A stretch of 64,000 nt of DNA from Antedon mediterranea (Eukaryota; Echinodermata; Crinoidea; Comatulida; Antedonidae): the NCBI RefSeq assembly GCF_964355755.1, contig NC_092676.1:8664288-8728287 (forward strand), in the 5' to 3' direction. The translations under genes were made by a program, and so were the position numbers. A model generated the notes under the pieces. That model searched no databases. It had not been told where the DNA came from and saw only the letters and a list, made by a program, of their open reading frames with translations. Below are positions 13,901 to 25,134 of the stretch, in pieces (positions within the stretch are counted from its first letter, which is position 1; the number at the start of each line of letters is the position of its first letter).

Positions 13901-16900
13901 TTTCAACATATCGCCCCTGTTCTCCGTCGTCTCCATTGGCTCCCTGTGGAAAAGCGTATTAAGTTCTTTTATTTGTTTTCAAATCCATTCATCATTTATC
14001 CCCAACGTATATTTCAGAGTTAATCAAGTTTCGCTCGGCGACCTGTACTCGTTCCCTCCGGTCAACGTCTGACTTAACCAATCTTGACTATCCACGGTGT
14101 CGATTGAAATCATGTGGGGAGCGATCTTTCGTGGTTGCTGCTCCTAAATTGTGGAACTTTTTGCCTTTGGTGATTCGTAAGTCTCCCTCCGTTCGATCTT
14201 CAAGGCTTACCTGAAGACTCACTTGTTTCGCTCTGTGTGAATTCATTATTTGTCATATACATTTTATTCATTTTATTGTTTGTTAGGCAGGATAGTCAGA
14301 TGCTCACATCACTGTGACACTTGTGAATAAATAGTTAGCTTGTCTTGACAAGTTAGTGAAACAGTGTGGTGATGTGAGATTCCGTTTTCGGACTGTTGTC
14401 TTGGTCAATTTATTCGTTTTTTAGGCTATTTCGGGAATTATTTTACATCAACATTTTTATTTTCACACGTTATATACATTTTAAACCATTAAAACCATTA
14501 TATACTTGAATACAAGATACTCACATCTAACTTTTCGATTTCCATCTCAAGCCAAGCAGCAAATTCAATAATTGCTGCAGAATCTCGTCTCTAAAAGAGG
14601 AAATGAAAATAGATTATAAATAGTGTCTAAATTTAGTTTTGGTATTCTAAAGAAGAAGATTTACTTATAATACTATTGTATTAAAAAATGAGAGATTTTC
14701 TTGGATTGGCCACTAAAATAGACGAATATGCCCATTGAGATTCAATGTTGGCATCTAGTAATAACATTGCATGTGGTGAAAGTATCAACAAAACATACGT
14801 GACTGTCTTCCATGCCTTTTTGTTCTGTGGGATTTTTGACAGCTTTCATCAGGAGTATAGGAGAAGCTTCAACGTAGCGTTTAGCCTGTAAATACAAAGT
14901 AACCAAGTCATTATATTTATCTTCTTTGTGTTAACCTTTGTTCTGGTTTTAAAACCTTTAATTCTTTTGTAAGTGTAGTATAGAAAAATATAAGAAAACT
15001 ATTATGAATATTTTGAATTTGAAATGATGAAGTTGATTATATTGTAAGGCCTAATGATAAAAAAACATTAGAAAATAATATGATGAAATAAAATAATATT
15101 ATGAAGATAAGATGATGACATGTGGATAGGTGTGGTGTTTACGCCACAAAGGAGAATATAAAATGTTTTTCTTCTAAATATTGATTGATTGGTAGCCTAT
15201 TGTCCCCTAATCCGTATTGCTAAAGGTTAATTATTCCTTTTCATGTATTCGGAAACGTCATACAACCTCCTCAGTCGCATACCCCAAACAACAACAACTA
15301 CTACAGTACTACAACAAAAACAACTACAACATACAACAGAACACACATTTTGAAACATCAGAACACCAATACGGTGATTCCAAACCGTTTTCGATTTTTG
15401 GTTATGAAAAGTGAAATGCTTTCCTGCTTTCGAGAGACATAAACAATGCAATAACCCTGTAGCTTTACATACCTCTTCAACCCTTTTATAAGCTGCGTAA
15501 CTTGCAGATGCATCGCTGACCCACGTGAATTCATCGTTTAATTTTTCGACATCGGTTAAGAACTGGTCATATGGACGAGTAATCACACATAGATTACCAA
15601 CTTAAACAAAATTATTTTGAATGTATTCATTTTACTGATTTGTGATGCAATTTGTGAGGCAAGACCTCAGTTAAAATTTGTATCTACGTAAAATGTAGAT
15701 AATGTTTAACATTAAACATTGAAAAAGTTATTGAAATTACATTGTATTTCACATTGGCATTTAGAGTTGGGAGGGGTGAGAAGGAGAGAGAGAGTATGGT
15801 GGGGAGAGGGGGTGGGGTGGGGTGGTGTTGCTAGTCTAATACTTTCAAACACGTTCCACTGATGTATAAACATCATTAAAAGCGCTCAGAATGTGAGCAC
15901 AAGTACATGCTGAAATTAAATTTCATAGTTTTATAGATAATTGCCACAGGACATAAGGATGATATTAAACATTGTGAACGTAAACAAACTTACATACCAA
16001 CACAGAAAGCAAATAACATAGATTAGAGAACCTCTTTTGGGACATACCTTTTCAGGGGTCACCCCTACCAAGATGACGCTTTCCCGAGTGGAAATAACGT
16101 TTTAACACTACGGCCAACCACTACGGCCAACTACAGTACTACGGCCAACCACTACGGCCAACCACTACGGCCAACCACCACGGCCAACCACCACGGCCAA
16201 CCACCACGGCCAACCACCACGGCCAACCACCACGGCCAACCACCACGGCCAACCACTACGGCCAACCACTACGGCCAACCACTACGGCCAACCACTACTC
16301 GGGGGACTCCAACACCAAATTGTTTATTCATTAAGACAATATTTTTTCAGTCACAAAACAACAAATCATTATATTTAAATAATTATTAATACAAAATGCA
16401 TATAACAATATAATTTCTTTGGCTTGACAGTTTTCATTGGGGAAACATGGGCTGCTAAAATTATAATTGGGTTTTTTTTTCTTCCTCGCAAAAACCCCTA
16501 TTAATTTAACAATTTGTAGGGTCCCGAGGTGTACTCTCTATTGAGGTTCTTTTGTACTTGACAAATGTTCTTTGCAAGCATTAGAAGACAATTTAGAGTA
16601 CAAACAAAACAACCACTATAATTTTGATTTACTTACCGCACGGATTTTCGGCTAGAATATTTAAATGCTCTCTTATTTCGTATGTTATTCGATCAGTATC
16701 GTTGTACATGTAAAGACTATTAAAGATATTTTTAACAAATCAACTTCTATGAATGTTTTCAAAAGATATTTTGCAAGTAATTTAAGAACTTAAAATAATT
16801 ATTTATAGCCTAAGTACATTTGTGATTGAATATTTTTTATGCAATTAATACAATTATTTCATTTAACTGTATTGTGGAAAAGAAACGAATGCTTTGGAAG

Positions 16901-19900
16901 TCTAAATCTCTGTCTATCAAACTAGTTTGACAAAAAAAGTATGATATGCCCAAATATGGTATTTATATGCCCAATTATAGTAGTGATGACATCATCATGT
17001 CCATACATGGGCACATCACATTTTTTTGTCACAAAAAATTTGATAGTGTAGACAGAGCTTAAATCAGTGGATTAATAATAGCAGGTTGCTGAATAGAATT
17101 GACAGTATTAAGATTGCAAATGTATTAGAGAAATCCTCTACTAGAGTTGGAGAAGAGATGTAAACTAGAATGTATCTTTACTTACCGAGCAGGCTCGTTG
17201 TCGTAAATAATTGCATATGAAATGAACATAGGGTTAAAAGGAATGTCAGCACCTCGCATGTTGAATAACCCTAAATTACATCGAAAAATAAGAAAAAAGA
17301 AGTTGATGTTACTAGTATAAATAAATATAGAAAAAGAACATCAGCAGTATTTGAACGCTCATCACAAGGGAGCTTTTAATATTGTGATGACCGACGACCA
17401 AACTACGTCATGTCAATCCACTGCGCATGTACGGATATTGGACGCGTTTCATCGTTCTGTACCTCGGCACAGTTTTGTGTCATGACGACGAACGACGACA
17501 CATCGGTTGACCTGACTAATTAAGGTCGTCGGTCATCGCAAATTGTACTTTTCACTCACACACTCGCTTTGAAGAAATTTTCATGTTTTAAATTTTTAAC
17601 ATTAGCAAGGAAATAATGGTACTAACATAAATTGCATTTTGAAAACAAAAGTAAATGGTCTTATTTTTCACTTTTTCTCTGGAACGATTGATTCTAGATT
17701 TAAAAGTAGCCGGCCTATTGTAAATTTTTCCTTTTTAAAATAAATTATTTTGTATTACGATTTTCATAAATATTTTACAAAATATGACGATTAGCAGAAC
17801 AATGGGAGATACATACATGCAATTTCGTCTAGCTTTGTAACGATGAGTGATCCAATTGTCTTATCATCATCCCTTTCATTTGTCAGTCTATCTTGTAGAA
17901 CTTTTAGTTTTTCTTGCCACGTTTGACCTTGAATATAAAAACATTTTGATGTGATTTAAGGCCGTTGAACTCATGTGCATAGTGCGCCTTACAGAACTAT
18001 AACTATTCGAAAAGAGTAGGGGATCGTGTGCTTATCTGGTAGGCGCTGCACTGCTGGAGAGCCTGATCCGATTGTCTCAGTTAGAATATATAATTCATAC
18101 GTTTTACATTTATCATACACGACTTAGTTCAAAGAAAATTACGCCGAAATTCATTGTGAATTATTAGAAATATCGATCTCTTTAGGAATTTAGGGTTTCC
18201 ATATTAGATTAGAAGGGCGATACATAAAGTTTTCTTTCCTCACTTGGGGCCTAAAATTGCCAAATGATCAAAGCGCTTACATAGAGAAAAGATGCAAAAG
18301 GAGTTGCTCATTTTGGAAATAGATGTGTTTTATGGGTTTTTTTTCAAATTTAAAAACCGTGGTTTTACCAGATCTCAGGCGTAAGATAATTCCATATCTC
18401 CTGTCCAAATTTTGTAAGTGTTATTATCAGAGGTCCACTCAAAATAATGATCCAAACTAGATCTGTCTAAAGGCCCCGCTATAAACTTCCCAAACTAAAC
18501 CACTAGTAGCCTACCTGAGCCTCGATGGGCTCCACCACGACTGAGGAATGAACATATATTTTTGTAGAAAGAGTTTTTACAATTGTTAAAATAGTCTCAA
18601 ACTTACGTGTTTATAGAATTCATAGAGAAGGTAAATAGAAAACTGTGATAACCAAACAAAAATTGTTGACCCTACCAGTATATTTTTCTTCTAGAACGAT
18701 AAGTTGCTCATTTGGATATTCTGGTCTGTCGGTCCATATTTCGTCCACCAAATTGTCAGTAATCTCTACCATATTTAGGTTCCGAACTGGATCTTCGGTA
18801 ATGGCATCATTGTAACGGTTAAAGGAACCTAGAATGTAACAAGCATAAGTTAATTGTTCATATTATTATGTCATTAGCGTTTGTTCTTATTGTAAGTGTA
18901 TTTAAGGTATAGTTTTAATAGAATGGTATACATAACAATCTTGGTGTTTGTTATCGGCTTGTAAAGTTTTTACCTACACTTGTTTTCTATATAAATGTGT
19001 CTGTTTATGGTATAAGTAGTTGTATCACATTACATTACATTTCCTCTCTTTTCCCTTGTTAATTAGTACTACAATGAACTTACTGACAGAAAGTAATCTT
19101 GCATCATATCCGATTTTGTCATTCTGATTCAGGTTCGCTGCGAGCCATTCATAAGATGTTAGCACATCGGGTTGCCCTAAATCAAAACATAATGACAAAT
19201 GTAAACCATAGATATATTATAAGCATACTGGTTAATAGGAAGCTTTCGATATACAATGATCTTATGCAGTGGCGTTTAAGTGGGCATTTTAGCCTTTTTC
19301 AACATATTTTAATGCCTGTTTTTTTCTTTGGGCACTGCTCATAGGCCCCCATAAGCTCCGGGACTAATGGTTTAGCCATTGAGCGCTCATAGCCGTTAAG
19401 CTATCGACCTTATTTCAAAATCAAAGAACTACATCTTAATCTTCATCTTAAACTTTCAACTTCAATCGCGGATTAACGTGGAAATGGGATATTCTAGAAT
19501 ACTTTTTAGTTCTAAAACAAATTATTCTAACTATGAAATACCAGATTTTTGAATGGTCCAATGACAGTCCATTTCTTTCTCCGACTGTAAGAAGTAACGT
19601 CCATCAACCCACATCAAAGCTTGTGTTTTTGTGACAATTGCCAAACCTACCATGTGAAATGCGTTATTAGTAGGTCTAATAATGTCTTGTATAACAAGAA
19701 AAACATCTACTACATGTCAGGAGTATTAAGCTTAGGTTCCTCTTATAGGACGCAACGTAAGCGCAAGGCAAGCGAGTTCGAATAATCTATTGCGTGTAAT
19801 CAAATTACTTAAGTTCTGTATACACTATCAAACTTGTTTGACAAAAAAAATATGGTAGTGATGTGTCCAAATATGGTAGTGGTATAGCATTATCGTGTCC

Positions 19901-22900
19901 ATATTTGGGCACATCACATTTTTTTGTCAAATAAAGTTTGATAGTGACGTATAAGCTATGCTTCAGAGACTCCCCCTTTCCATTCTTTTGTTTTGTACTG
20001 TGATTAAGTATGTATGTTTATTTTTAAAATCTTAAAGTTTAAGTGGTTTCACTGTTGAGAGGGGCGCTCAAATTAAAGCTTGCTTGCTGTGGCGTCCCTT
20101 TTCCACTTACCAACTTCTTTTCTTGCATTGTATTATTTATGTTCATTATCAGTTGTATATTTACAGTATTATGCTACTCTGTATTTTGCTTTATTATTTG
20201 TGGAAATAATATTATTATTATTATTAATAGAAATGAAGAAAGAAAGATAGTGTAGACAGATTTACGTACTTGTGTTGCGTCCTAGTGGGAATCGTGCTTT
20301 TATAAATATAAAAGCGTTAAGATATCTGGTAAACAATTAGGCTGTTCATGATCCTATTTATTGTAAGGATATAATCTCCGTACTTCTTCACTACATAGAT
20401 TAGAATAATACTTATGTAAAATTGTTAACTTATTGTAATGGAAATGATTACCTGCTGATCCCGTAAAACCAGAGATGTATTGTCGTCTCTTGTCCCTATC
20501 TGCAATGTATTCACTCTTAAAAAATAAGTAATAAGTTTATAAAGTTGAATTTGCATAAAATTGAAAAAGATTGTGAAGAACATAGAATAATCAATGTGTA
20601 GTATAGGCTACATACTGCATTTCGAGTAGTCTTAGTTTTAGTAATACAGTATTTATTACCGCTATAACTACTGTATTACAAAAACTGTCACTCTTCATAA
20701 TATCGCCAATATTGTGCTGTACCTGATGAGCGTCTTCTGAAGGGATTATATACGCGTCGACGTTATTATCTGCCATTTGCTCTCTCAGTTTTCTAAGTCG
20801 CTCCGTTGAATCGAACGCAGTGTCCGGTACTTTCTATTGAGGTGATTAAAAAAAATATAAGATAGGCCCTAAGAGAATTTTAATTTGATCTCAACGTATA
20901 GGCATACTTTCTAGTCCTATTCCACCCTAATTGAGGGTGAAAATAATTGTTATCCAATTACATGTTACACCTGTTAGTGTGATATGGTATAGAATATGAT
21001 AGCACAGAAGAATACAATAATTATATACAAAGAATATAGTATAATATAACTTAAAAGTTATATTATAGTTGATTCTGATTTTAAGTTTATCATGTTTGTA
21101 TAATATCATGCCATACTTTGTTATCTCTAGATTGCTGAATATAATCTAATCACGAATGCATATTTACATAATAGGCCTAATTCATTATTATAATTATGCG
21201 CTGTAGACGAATCGTTTGGCAACACAAACGAAACAATACCAATGTTTCTTGTAATGCAATAATACAAATTATTCGTATAATTTAATACAGTAATTTATGA
21301 GTTATTCATAAATATATTTTATATAGGCCTATATACTATCTTATCTTTTCAACAACAAAATTTTAGGCCTAAATGTTTGCATTTTTGACCAATAAAGTTA
21401 GGCCTAATCTAGGCTATGCCTACGTATTATCAATTGTTATTGCATTATGCCTATTTGAAATATCATTTCAAAGTTAATTATATTATGGAATCGTTCTTTA
21501 CTTCCATATGTTATATTGTCATCGTGATCGATGACCAAAGCAAAACGAATTAAATAAATTAAAAATCCACGTCATATACTGATCTCTGAAATTAGAACTC
21601 TGAATTAAAGAGTCTTACAGTAGGAGATGCATCACAGTTTCTTTCATCATCGGCACGTTTCTGTCGAAGATCTCTTGGTGATCGGTTATTTAGGAAAAGA
21701 TCCCTATCATCCGAGATAGGATTAGCTCTCACCAAAATACAAGCTGAAACATAAAACAAAAAAGAGGAAAGTCAAGTATAAGTATACATAGTTATGTTGT
21801 ATATTTGTGTTAAATCATTGAATTTTATAATTATTTTTCACACTTTTCATTTACTTCAATATTTCATGATAAATGTCTTAATAAAAATAGAAGACGGATA
21901 TTTTAAAATTTACTTCACAGCATCTCAGCTTGCATAATCTGCATTCATTGGGTTTAGTAATCTGTATTGCATGTTTGTATTATGTATTTATCACGAGCAA
22001 TTCGTGAAATAAAGTTTACATAAAGCAGGGCTTATTATTTTTTATCTGTTCTATATTATTATTATTTCTGACCTTATCTTATTCATACATTGTGGGTACT
22101 GTATTCAAACAAGAAATTGTGAGCCATTGTGATTGCCGACTACAGTAACGTCTAACAATGTCTCAAACTTTTGTTACTCATATCATAATTGTAAGTTCAG
22201 TGTTATCTAAAGTAGGCCTGCAACCACCCTTTTTGTTCATCGCAGTTTAGTTTGGTAAATTTTTACAATTACAACCATTTTTAACTATTAGAAAATACAA
22301 TACAATGAAACTCTGCTATTACAAAATGGCAGCAATCTTAACTGTAAAACGAACATCGCTAAACTGCAATATAACAAGTTCTCTCATTTTATTGCTCACA
22401 TTGCTCTTTTTTTAAGTACATAACGTAGTTTTATCTATTACTTATAAATATTTAAATAATGTATTGCCAATCTCAAACATGTTTTGTAAACACAAGGTAT
22501 GTAACATTTATCATAGAAATACCAAAAGATCGGAAGTACCATTTAGGAGGCTTTGTTACAGTATGGTCCTAAGTTATGGAATGAACTGTCTATTTCCAAA
22601 TACAATCATAATGTACCGTAGTTAGATTTTTTATTTGTTAAATGAAATATCTAAAATATTTATAAATTTTTGTAGGATTATAATTTAATTAAAATAATTA
22701 AAAATAATAATTACTACTACAGTAGTAATGAATAAAATTTATTTGTTTAAATTTTAAATGTAAATATGTATAATTGTGTTTGTATGATGTAGTATGTTTA
22801 AGCGGATATTAGCCCTTGATGGCATTTGCAGCAATAAAGAAATTGAATTGAATTGAATTGAATAGATATAACATTAGCGAATGATTTATCATGCAGTTAC

Positions 22901-25134
22901 TTTTTTTGTTTTTGTTTGTTTGTTTAAAAAGTTCTTTTACTTCTATTTCATTGTTTACAGTTCTTATTTATTGTTACCACTTAAGTTATTGTAAATGTAT
23001 GTTTCTTTTATTTCTTGAACTGTTTCTAAATAAATGTTGAATTCTAATCCTAAATGAACTTTGTTAGCGTCAGTTGCTACAGTTCAACACATTAATGCCA
23101 TGGCATTGCTGCCCCAGGCATTACATGATACTTAAAAACAGATTCAGTATTACCATTGCTGTATTTTGATTTCCTAAATAGTTGAGTACGCGTTCATTAC
23201 ACCTCCATAAACTTTCATCTGAAAGCGAGTTGACCAATTACAATCGACAGTTAAAATAACCTATTGCACGTGATTGGTCAAATTATCGCTTACTTCTAAG
23301 TCTAGCTTTCTAAAAGTTTCATCGGCTAAAACATTCACACAAAAATCCTATTGTTCATTTTTAGTTTCACTTAATTAAAACCGTACAATCATGGAAACCA
23401 ATTTTAATTAGAACGGTAATTTGGGGTTTCTTTTATACAAACCTTCTGATTTTCTAAGACCCCATTTCATCATTTTGGTGTTTTAAACATTTTACTTATT
23501 ATTTGATGAATAAATATTTTTAAATTTATATGAAAATATAAAAATTATGACGATGTTCGTCAAAGCTGAGTATCTGATGTTAAATTAATATAGAATTAAT
23601 TATTGTTAAAACAATTTTAGAATTAATTTCTAAACTCTGGAATTCTCTACCCTTATCTCTTATGAAATCACATAACTGTCCTTAACGTCGATTAAAAATA
23701 TTATTGGTCTAAGGTTCTTTGTAATTTCTTTATTATTTACATATTTGGATATCATCTTAAATAATTTATATAGTCTATTTTATTAGAGAAAACCAGACCC
23801 TCTGTATTACCGCATAACATACGAACCTAAATCATATGTAAAATACATTACAGTCGGACCTAATTAATTTGTGAAATGAATTTAGTCAGTAACATATTAA
23901 CCATGAAGGTTAGGTAGTACAGCTGAAGTATAATTATTTTGTGAGATTCACTCACTTTTATTTTATTCTTTACATTTGTTACAATAATCTATATCAATTT
24001 TGTTTCATTAGAAAACTATCTCTGCAGTTTAAAGTTTTTTTTGTTTTTCTTATTTTTAGTATTTTACATATATAAAAAATAGACACAAGTTATATAAAAA
24101 TATACACCACATAATATAGGTTCACAATTGCCATTACAACATCACAAAATAAAATATACTGTAACTCATATGAATTTAGTCAGTAACATATTAACCATGA
24201 AGGTTAGGTAGTACAGCTGAAGTAAACATTGAATAACAGTTATAATTATGACTGAACATATGTTATTGTTATCAGGCAGAAGACATTGAAATGTACTTTC
24301 TATACAGGTTCCAAAAAGATAATTTTTGTTTATATACAATAATCACAGGCCTACATTTGAATAATGCAATGAACTTTAGAACTAACTGTACTACAGTAGA
24401 AGGAAAAGAAAGTAAATATAAATGAAATTAAACATTACGGTAATACACACAGGACTTTGAATGGAATAATAGACCTAAACATCATGTGAGATGCTTGCCC
24501 GACCTTATCGGTTAAATTCATTACGCATGGGGTGATTATTTTAAAGCTTGGAATTAGCTTTCTGTATGGTAAAAGTTTGCTATAACTTCTCATGATAATA
24601 AAGACATTGACGTAAACATTTGTTTTTTCCATTTTGACAGAGTTAGTATAGGGTAACAAGTATTTTATAATAAGCCTACTATTATTAATAGTGTTATTCT
24701 GAAATTTATACGTATGATGAGAGTCTTCATAATCGGCACTTTGCCAATATTGCTGCTTGATCACAAACAGTAAATGAAAGTTTGTTTAAATAAAGATTTG
24801 AAACTGAACTAGGATTATGTTAAAATTGAAAGTATGGTTGTTCCGCGATTCATCCACATTCATATAATAACACTTTGAATGAAATGTGCTCAAGATGTAT
24901 CTCGTCAAATGGCGCTCATTTGAAGAAAAACAATGTCCAGATTTTATATAGACTTTGAGAGATAATTACATTTAAGCGCGCGATATCTTCTAACACCAGT
25001 AGACCTTGAGCCTCGCCTAACTCCAGGCTAAACATCGTTAAAAGGCTAAATTAAAGAGGAAAGAAATAAATGGTTTATTTTTATCGAAAAGATAACTTAC
25101 CAGAAGCTATGAGTAAAATGCTCCGTAGAAACAT
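7275..25134 (-). CDS. XPNPEP2: XPNPEP2-like membrane Xaa-Pro aminopeptidase, complete (gene 2)
   Basis: Complete M24B aminopeptidase gene. Exons from the 5' end (minus strand): 25134-25101, 21743-21619, 20833-20723, 20515-20452, 19646-19542, 19176-19084, 18828-18676, 17927-17817, 17270-17186, 16716-16637, 15600-15473, 14885-14799, 14590-14525, 13718-13648, 13415-13338, 12405-12334, 11815-11755, 11469-11400, 11265-11161, 10570-10499, 8887-8805, 8054-7956, 7481-7275. They sum to 2160 bp, 719 residues plus stop, in one frame with GT-AG borders. The start [18 protein letters not shown] is a signal peptide split by intron 1. The N-terminal creatinase-like domains follow ([37 protein letters not shown]). 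The catalytic domain has ligands Asp (LLDSGGQY), Asp (DGTTDITRT), His (HGTGHGIGH), Glu (EPGYYE) and Glu (IRLETIV). The C-terminus ([14 protein letters not shown]) is hydrophobic, so GPI anchor or membrane tail. An alternative exon lies at 10167-10232. Family XPNPEP2 is about this length. Confidence 0.95.
7506..7640. mobile_element. MITE with CAGTGGCG inverted ends
   Basis: Starts CAGTGGCGCAACG and ends CGTTACGCCACTG. Internal text AGCTCCAGGGCCC and TTTAGCCAGTGAGCGCTCAT recurs in a partial copy near 19265-19405. Such termini are common in hAT-type elements; the superfamily is an inference. Confidence 0.6.
7828..7906. mobile_element. SINE/LINE 3' tail with (TTA)n
   Basis: GAAGCGCCTTGAGCACTTTA...ATAAATC followed by about 11 TTA units. 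The same GCGCCTTGAGCACTTTAGTG tail occurs at 36356-36405, so it is a dispersed element tail. Confidence 0.55.
8300..8440. mobile_element. MITE family C, copy 2
   Basis: GGGAGCTTTCGATTTGCGTC at the left and CGGTCGTCGCAAATTATAAAG at the right. It lies in intron 21 of gene 2. Confidence 0.55.
10167..10232 (-). CDS. XPNPEP2: Alternative (duplicated) exon 20b of gene 2
   Basis: A second copy of the 72-bp exon at 10499-10570, placed 266 bp downstream in the same intron interval, with its own acceptor and donor. It reads [22 protein letters not shown] against [24 protein letters not shown] in the main copy. Both exons enter and leave in phase 1 and differ by exactly 6 bp, so either choice keeps the frame. 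The main copy supplies SD, and this copy SN, directly before the metal-binding Glu of EPGYYE in the next exon. Gene 1 has a single such exon. This looks like tandem exon duplication with mutually exclusive splicing. A decayed unused copy is possible, but the open frame and intact splice sites argue against that. Confidence 0.75.
10618..10813. mobile_element. MITE family C, copy 3
   Basis: AAAGCTTTCGATTTGCGACG at the left and CGGAAATCGAAAGCTCCTT at the right. It lies just upstream, in gene-2 orientation, of the duplicated exon pair. Confidence 0.6.
12840..13203 (+). mobile_element. tRNA-derived SINE, copy 1
   Basis: The head resembles a class II (Ser/Leu) tRNA gene: acceptor-like GAGCGAGTC, A-box TGGCCAAGCGGTTAAG, B-box GGTTCGAGGCC, then GACTCGCTC pairing with the start. 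The body is shared with 26731 and 32729 (ACTATAAACCGTAGGTCCAG, AGTAGGGGGTTACCCCGGTG). It ends in an (AAATA)n-like tail. It lies in intron 15 of gene 2. Confidence 0.85.
13862..14243 (+). mobile_element. LINE reverse-transcriptase 3' fragment (frameshifted)
   Basis: Reads [18 protein letters not shown], then [13 protein letters not shown], and further on, in other frames, [19 protein letters not shown] and KAYLKTHLF. This is the typical C-terminal end of a non-LTR retrotransposon ORF2. Stops and frameshifts make it dead. It is inserted antisense in intron 14 (14524-13719) of gene 2. Confidence 0.85.
15764..15825. repeat. Purine-rich G-run tract
   Basis: GAGAG-rich DNA followed by GGGGAGAGGGGG and TGGGGTGGGGTGG. 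It has four or more G-runs on the plus strand and therefore G-quadruplex potential. Intron 10 of gene 2. Confidence 0.6.
16107..16297. repeat. 13-bp minisatellite
   Basis: About 14 units of ACTACGGCCAACC, with a block in the middle reading ACCACGGCCAACC. The first unit is interrupted by AACTACAGT. Intron 10 of gene 2. Confidence 0.95.
16903..17063. mobile_element. MITE family B, copy 2
   Basis: AATCTCTGTCTATCAAACTA at the left and GATAGTGTAGACAGAGCTTA at the right, with CCCAAATATGG / CCATACATGGGCACATCAC inside. Intron 9 of gene 2. Confidence 0.75.
17369..17555. mobile_element. MITE family C, copy 4
   Basis: GGGAGCTTTTAATATTGTGATGACCGACGACC at the left (imperfect) mirrors GGTCGTCGGTCATCGCAAATTGTAC at the right. 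Intron 8 of gene 2. Confidence 0.65.
19728..20300. mobile_element. MITE A split by MITE B, itself split by a retroelement tail
   Basis: MITE A ends lie at about 19728-19805 (TTAAGCTTAGGTTCCTC, GGACGCAACG) and 20266-20300 (TTGCGTCCTAGTGGGAATCG). Between them sits a MITE B copy from about 19808 (AGTTCTGTATACACTATCAA) to 20264 (TAGTGTAGACAGATTT). MITE B is in turn interrupted at 19947-20252 by a piece flanked by GATAGTG repeats (19940-19946 and 20246-20252) and ending in an ATT-rich tail. Three insertions can be ordered in time. Confidence 0.75.
22540..22862 (+). mobile_element. Dead LINE 3' end with (ATTGA)n tail
   Basis: Reads [15 protein letters not shown] near 22562-22606, the WN-L motif typical of the last part of non-LTR reverse transcriptases. 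It is followed by an AT-rich 3' region with GCAATAAAG and ends in TTGAATTGAATTGAATTGAA. Confidence 0.6.
23625..23690 (+). mobile_element. Dead LINE C-terminal scrap
   Basis: Reads [17 protein letters not shown], then a stop. It is the same WN.LP signature as at 22562 and 14150. Very short, so low confidence. Confidence 0.4.
23877..24226 (+). repeat. Two identical ~53-bp direct repeats, ~295 bp apart
   Basis: GAATTTAGTCAGTAACATAT...GTACAGCTGAAGTA occurs at about 23878-23930 and again at about 24173-24225 without a mismatch that I can see. The intervening DNA is AT-rich and non-coding. Confidence 0.85.

Larger units (their letters stand above)
21744..25100 (-). other. Intron 1 of gene 2 (3.36 kb)
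   Basis: Separates the signal-peptide exon from the rest of the enzyme. It contains LINE 3' remnants (22540-22862, 23625-23690), an exact direct repeat (23877/24172) and a decayed MITE A-like piece near 23220-23300 (GCGAGTTGACCAATTAC, GTGATTGGTCAAATT). No exon is seen. Confidence 0.7.

Noticed and set aside
15227-15472. Minus-strand extension of the exon at 15473-15600
   Set aside because: It is read-through past the GTATGT donor into the intron. The coding match to gene 1 ends exactly at the donor.
16107-16297. CRISPR-like array
   Set aside because: Units are contiguous without spacers and the DNA is clearly nuclear eukaryotic; it is a minisatellite.
20043-20255. Plus-strand 70-codon open frame
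   Set aside because: It lies in the retroelement tail nested in MITE B, has no protein-like composition and ends in an ATT-rich tail.
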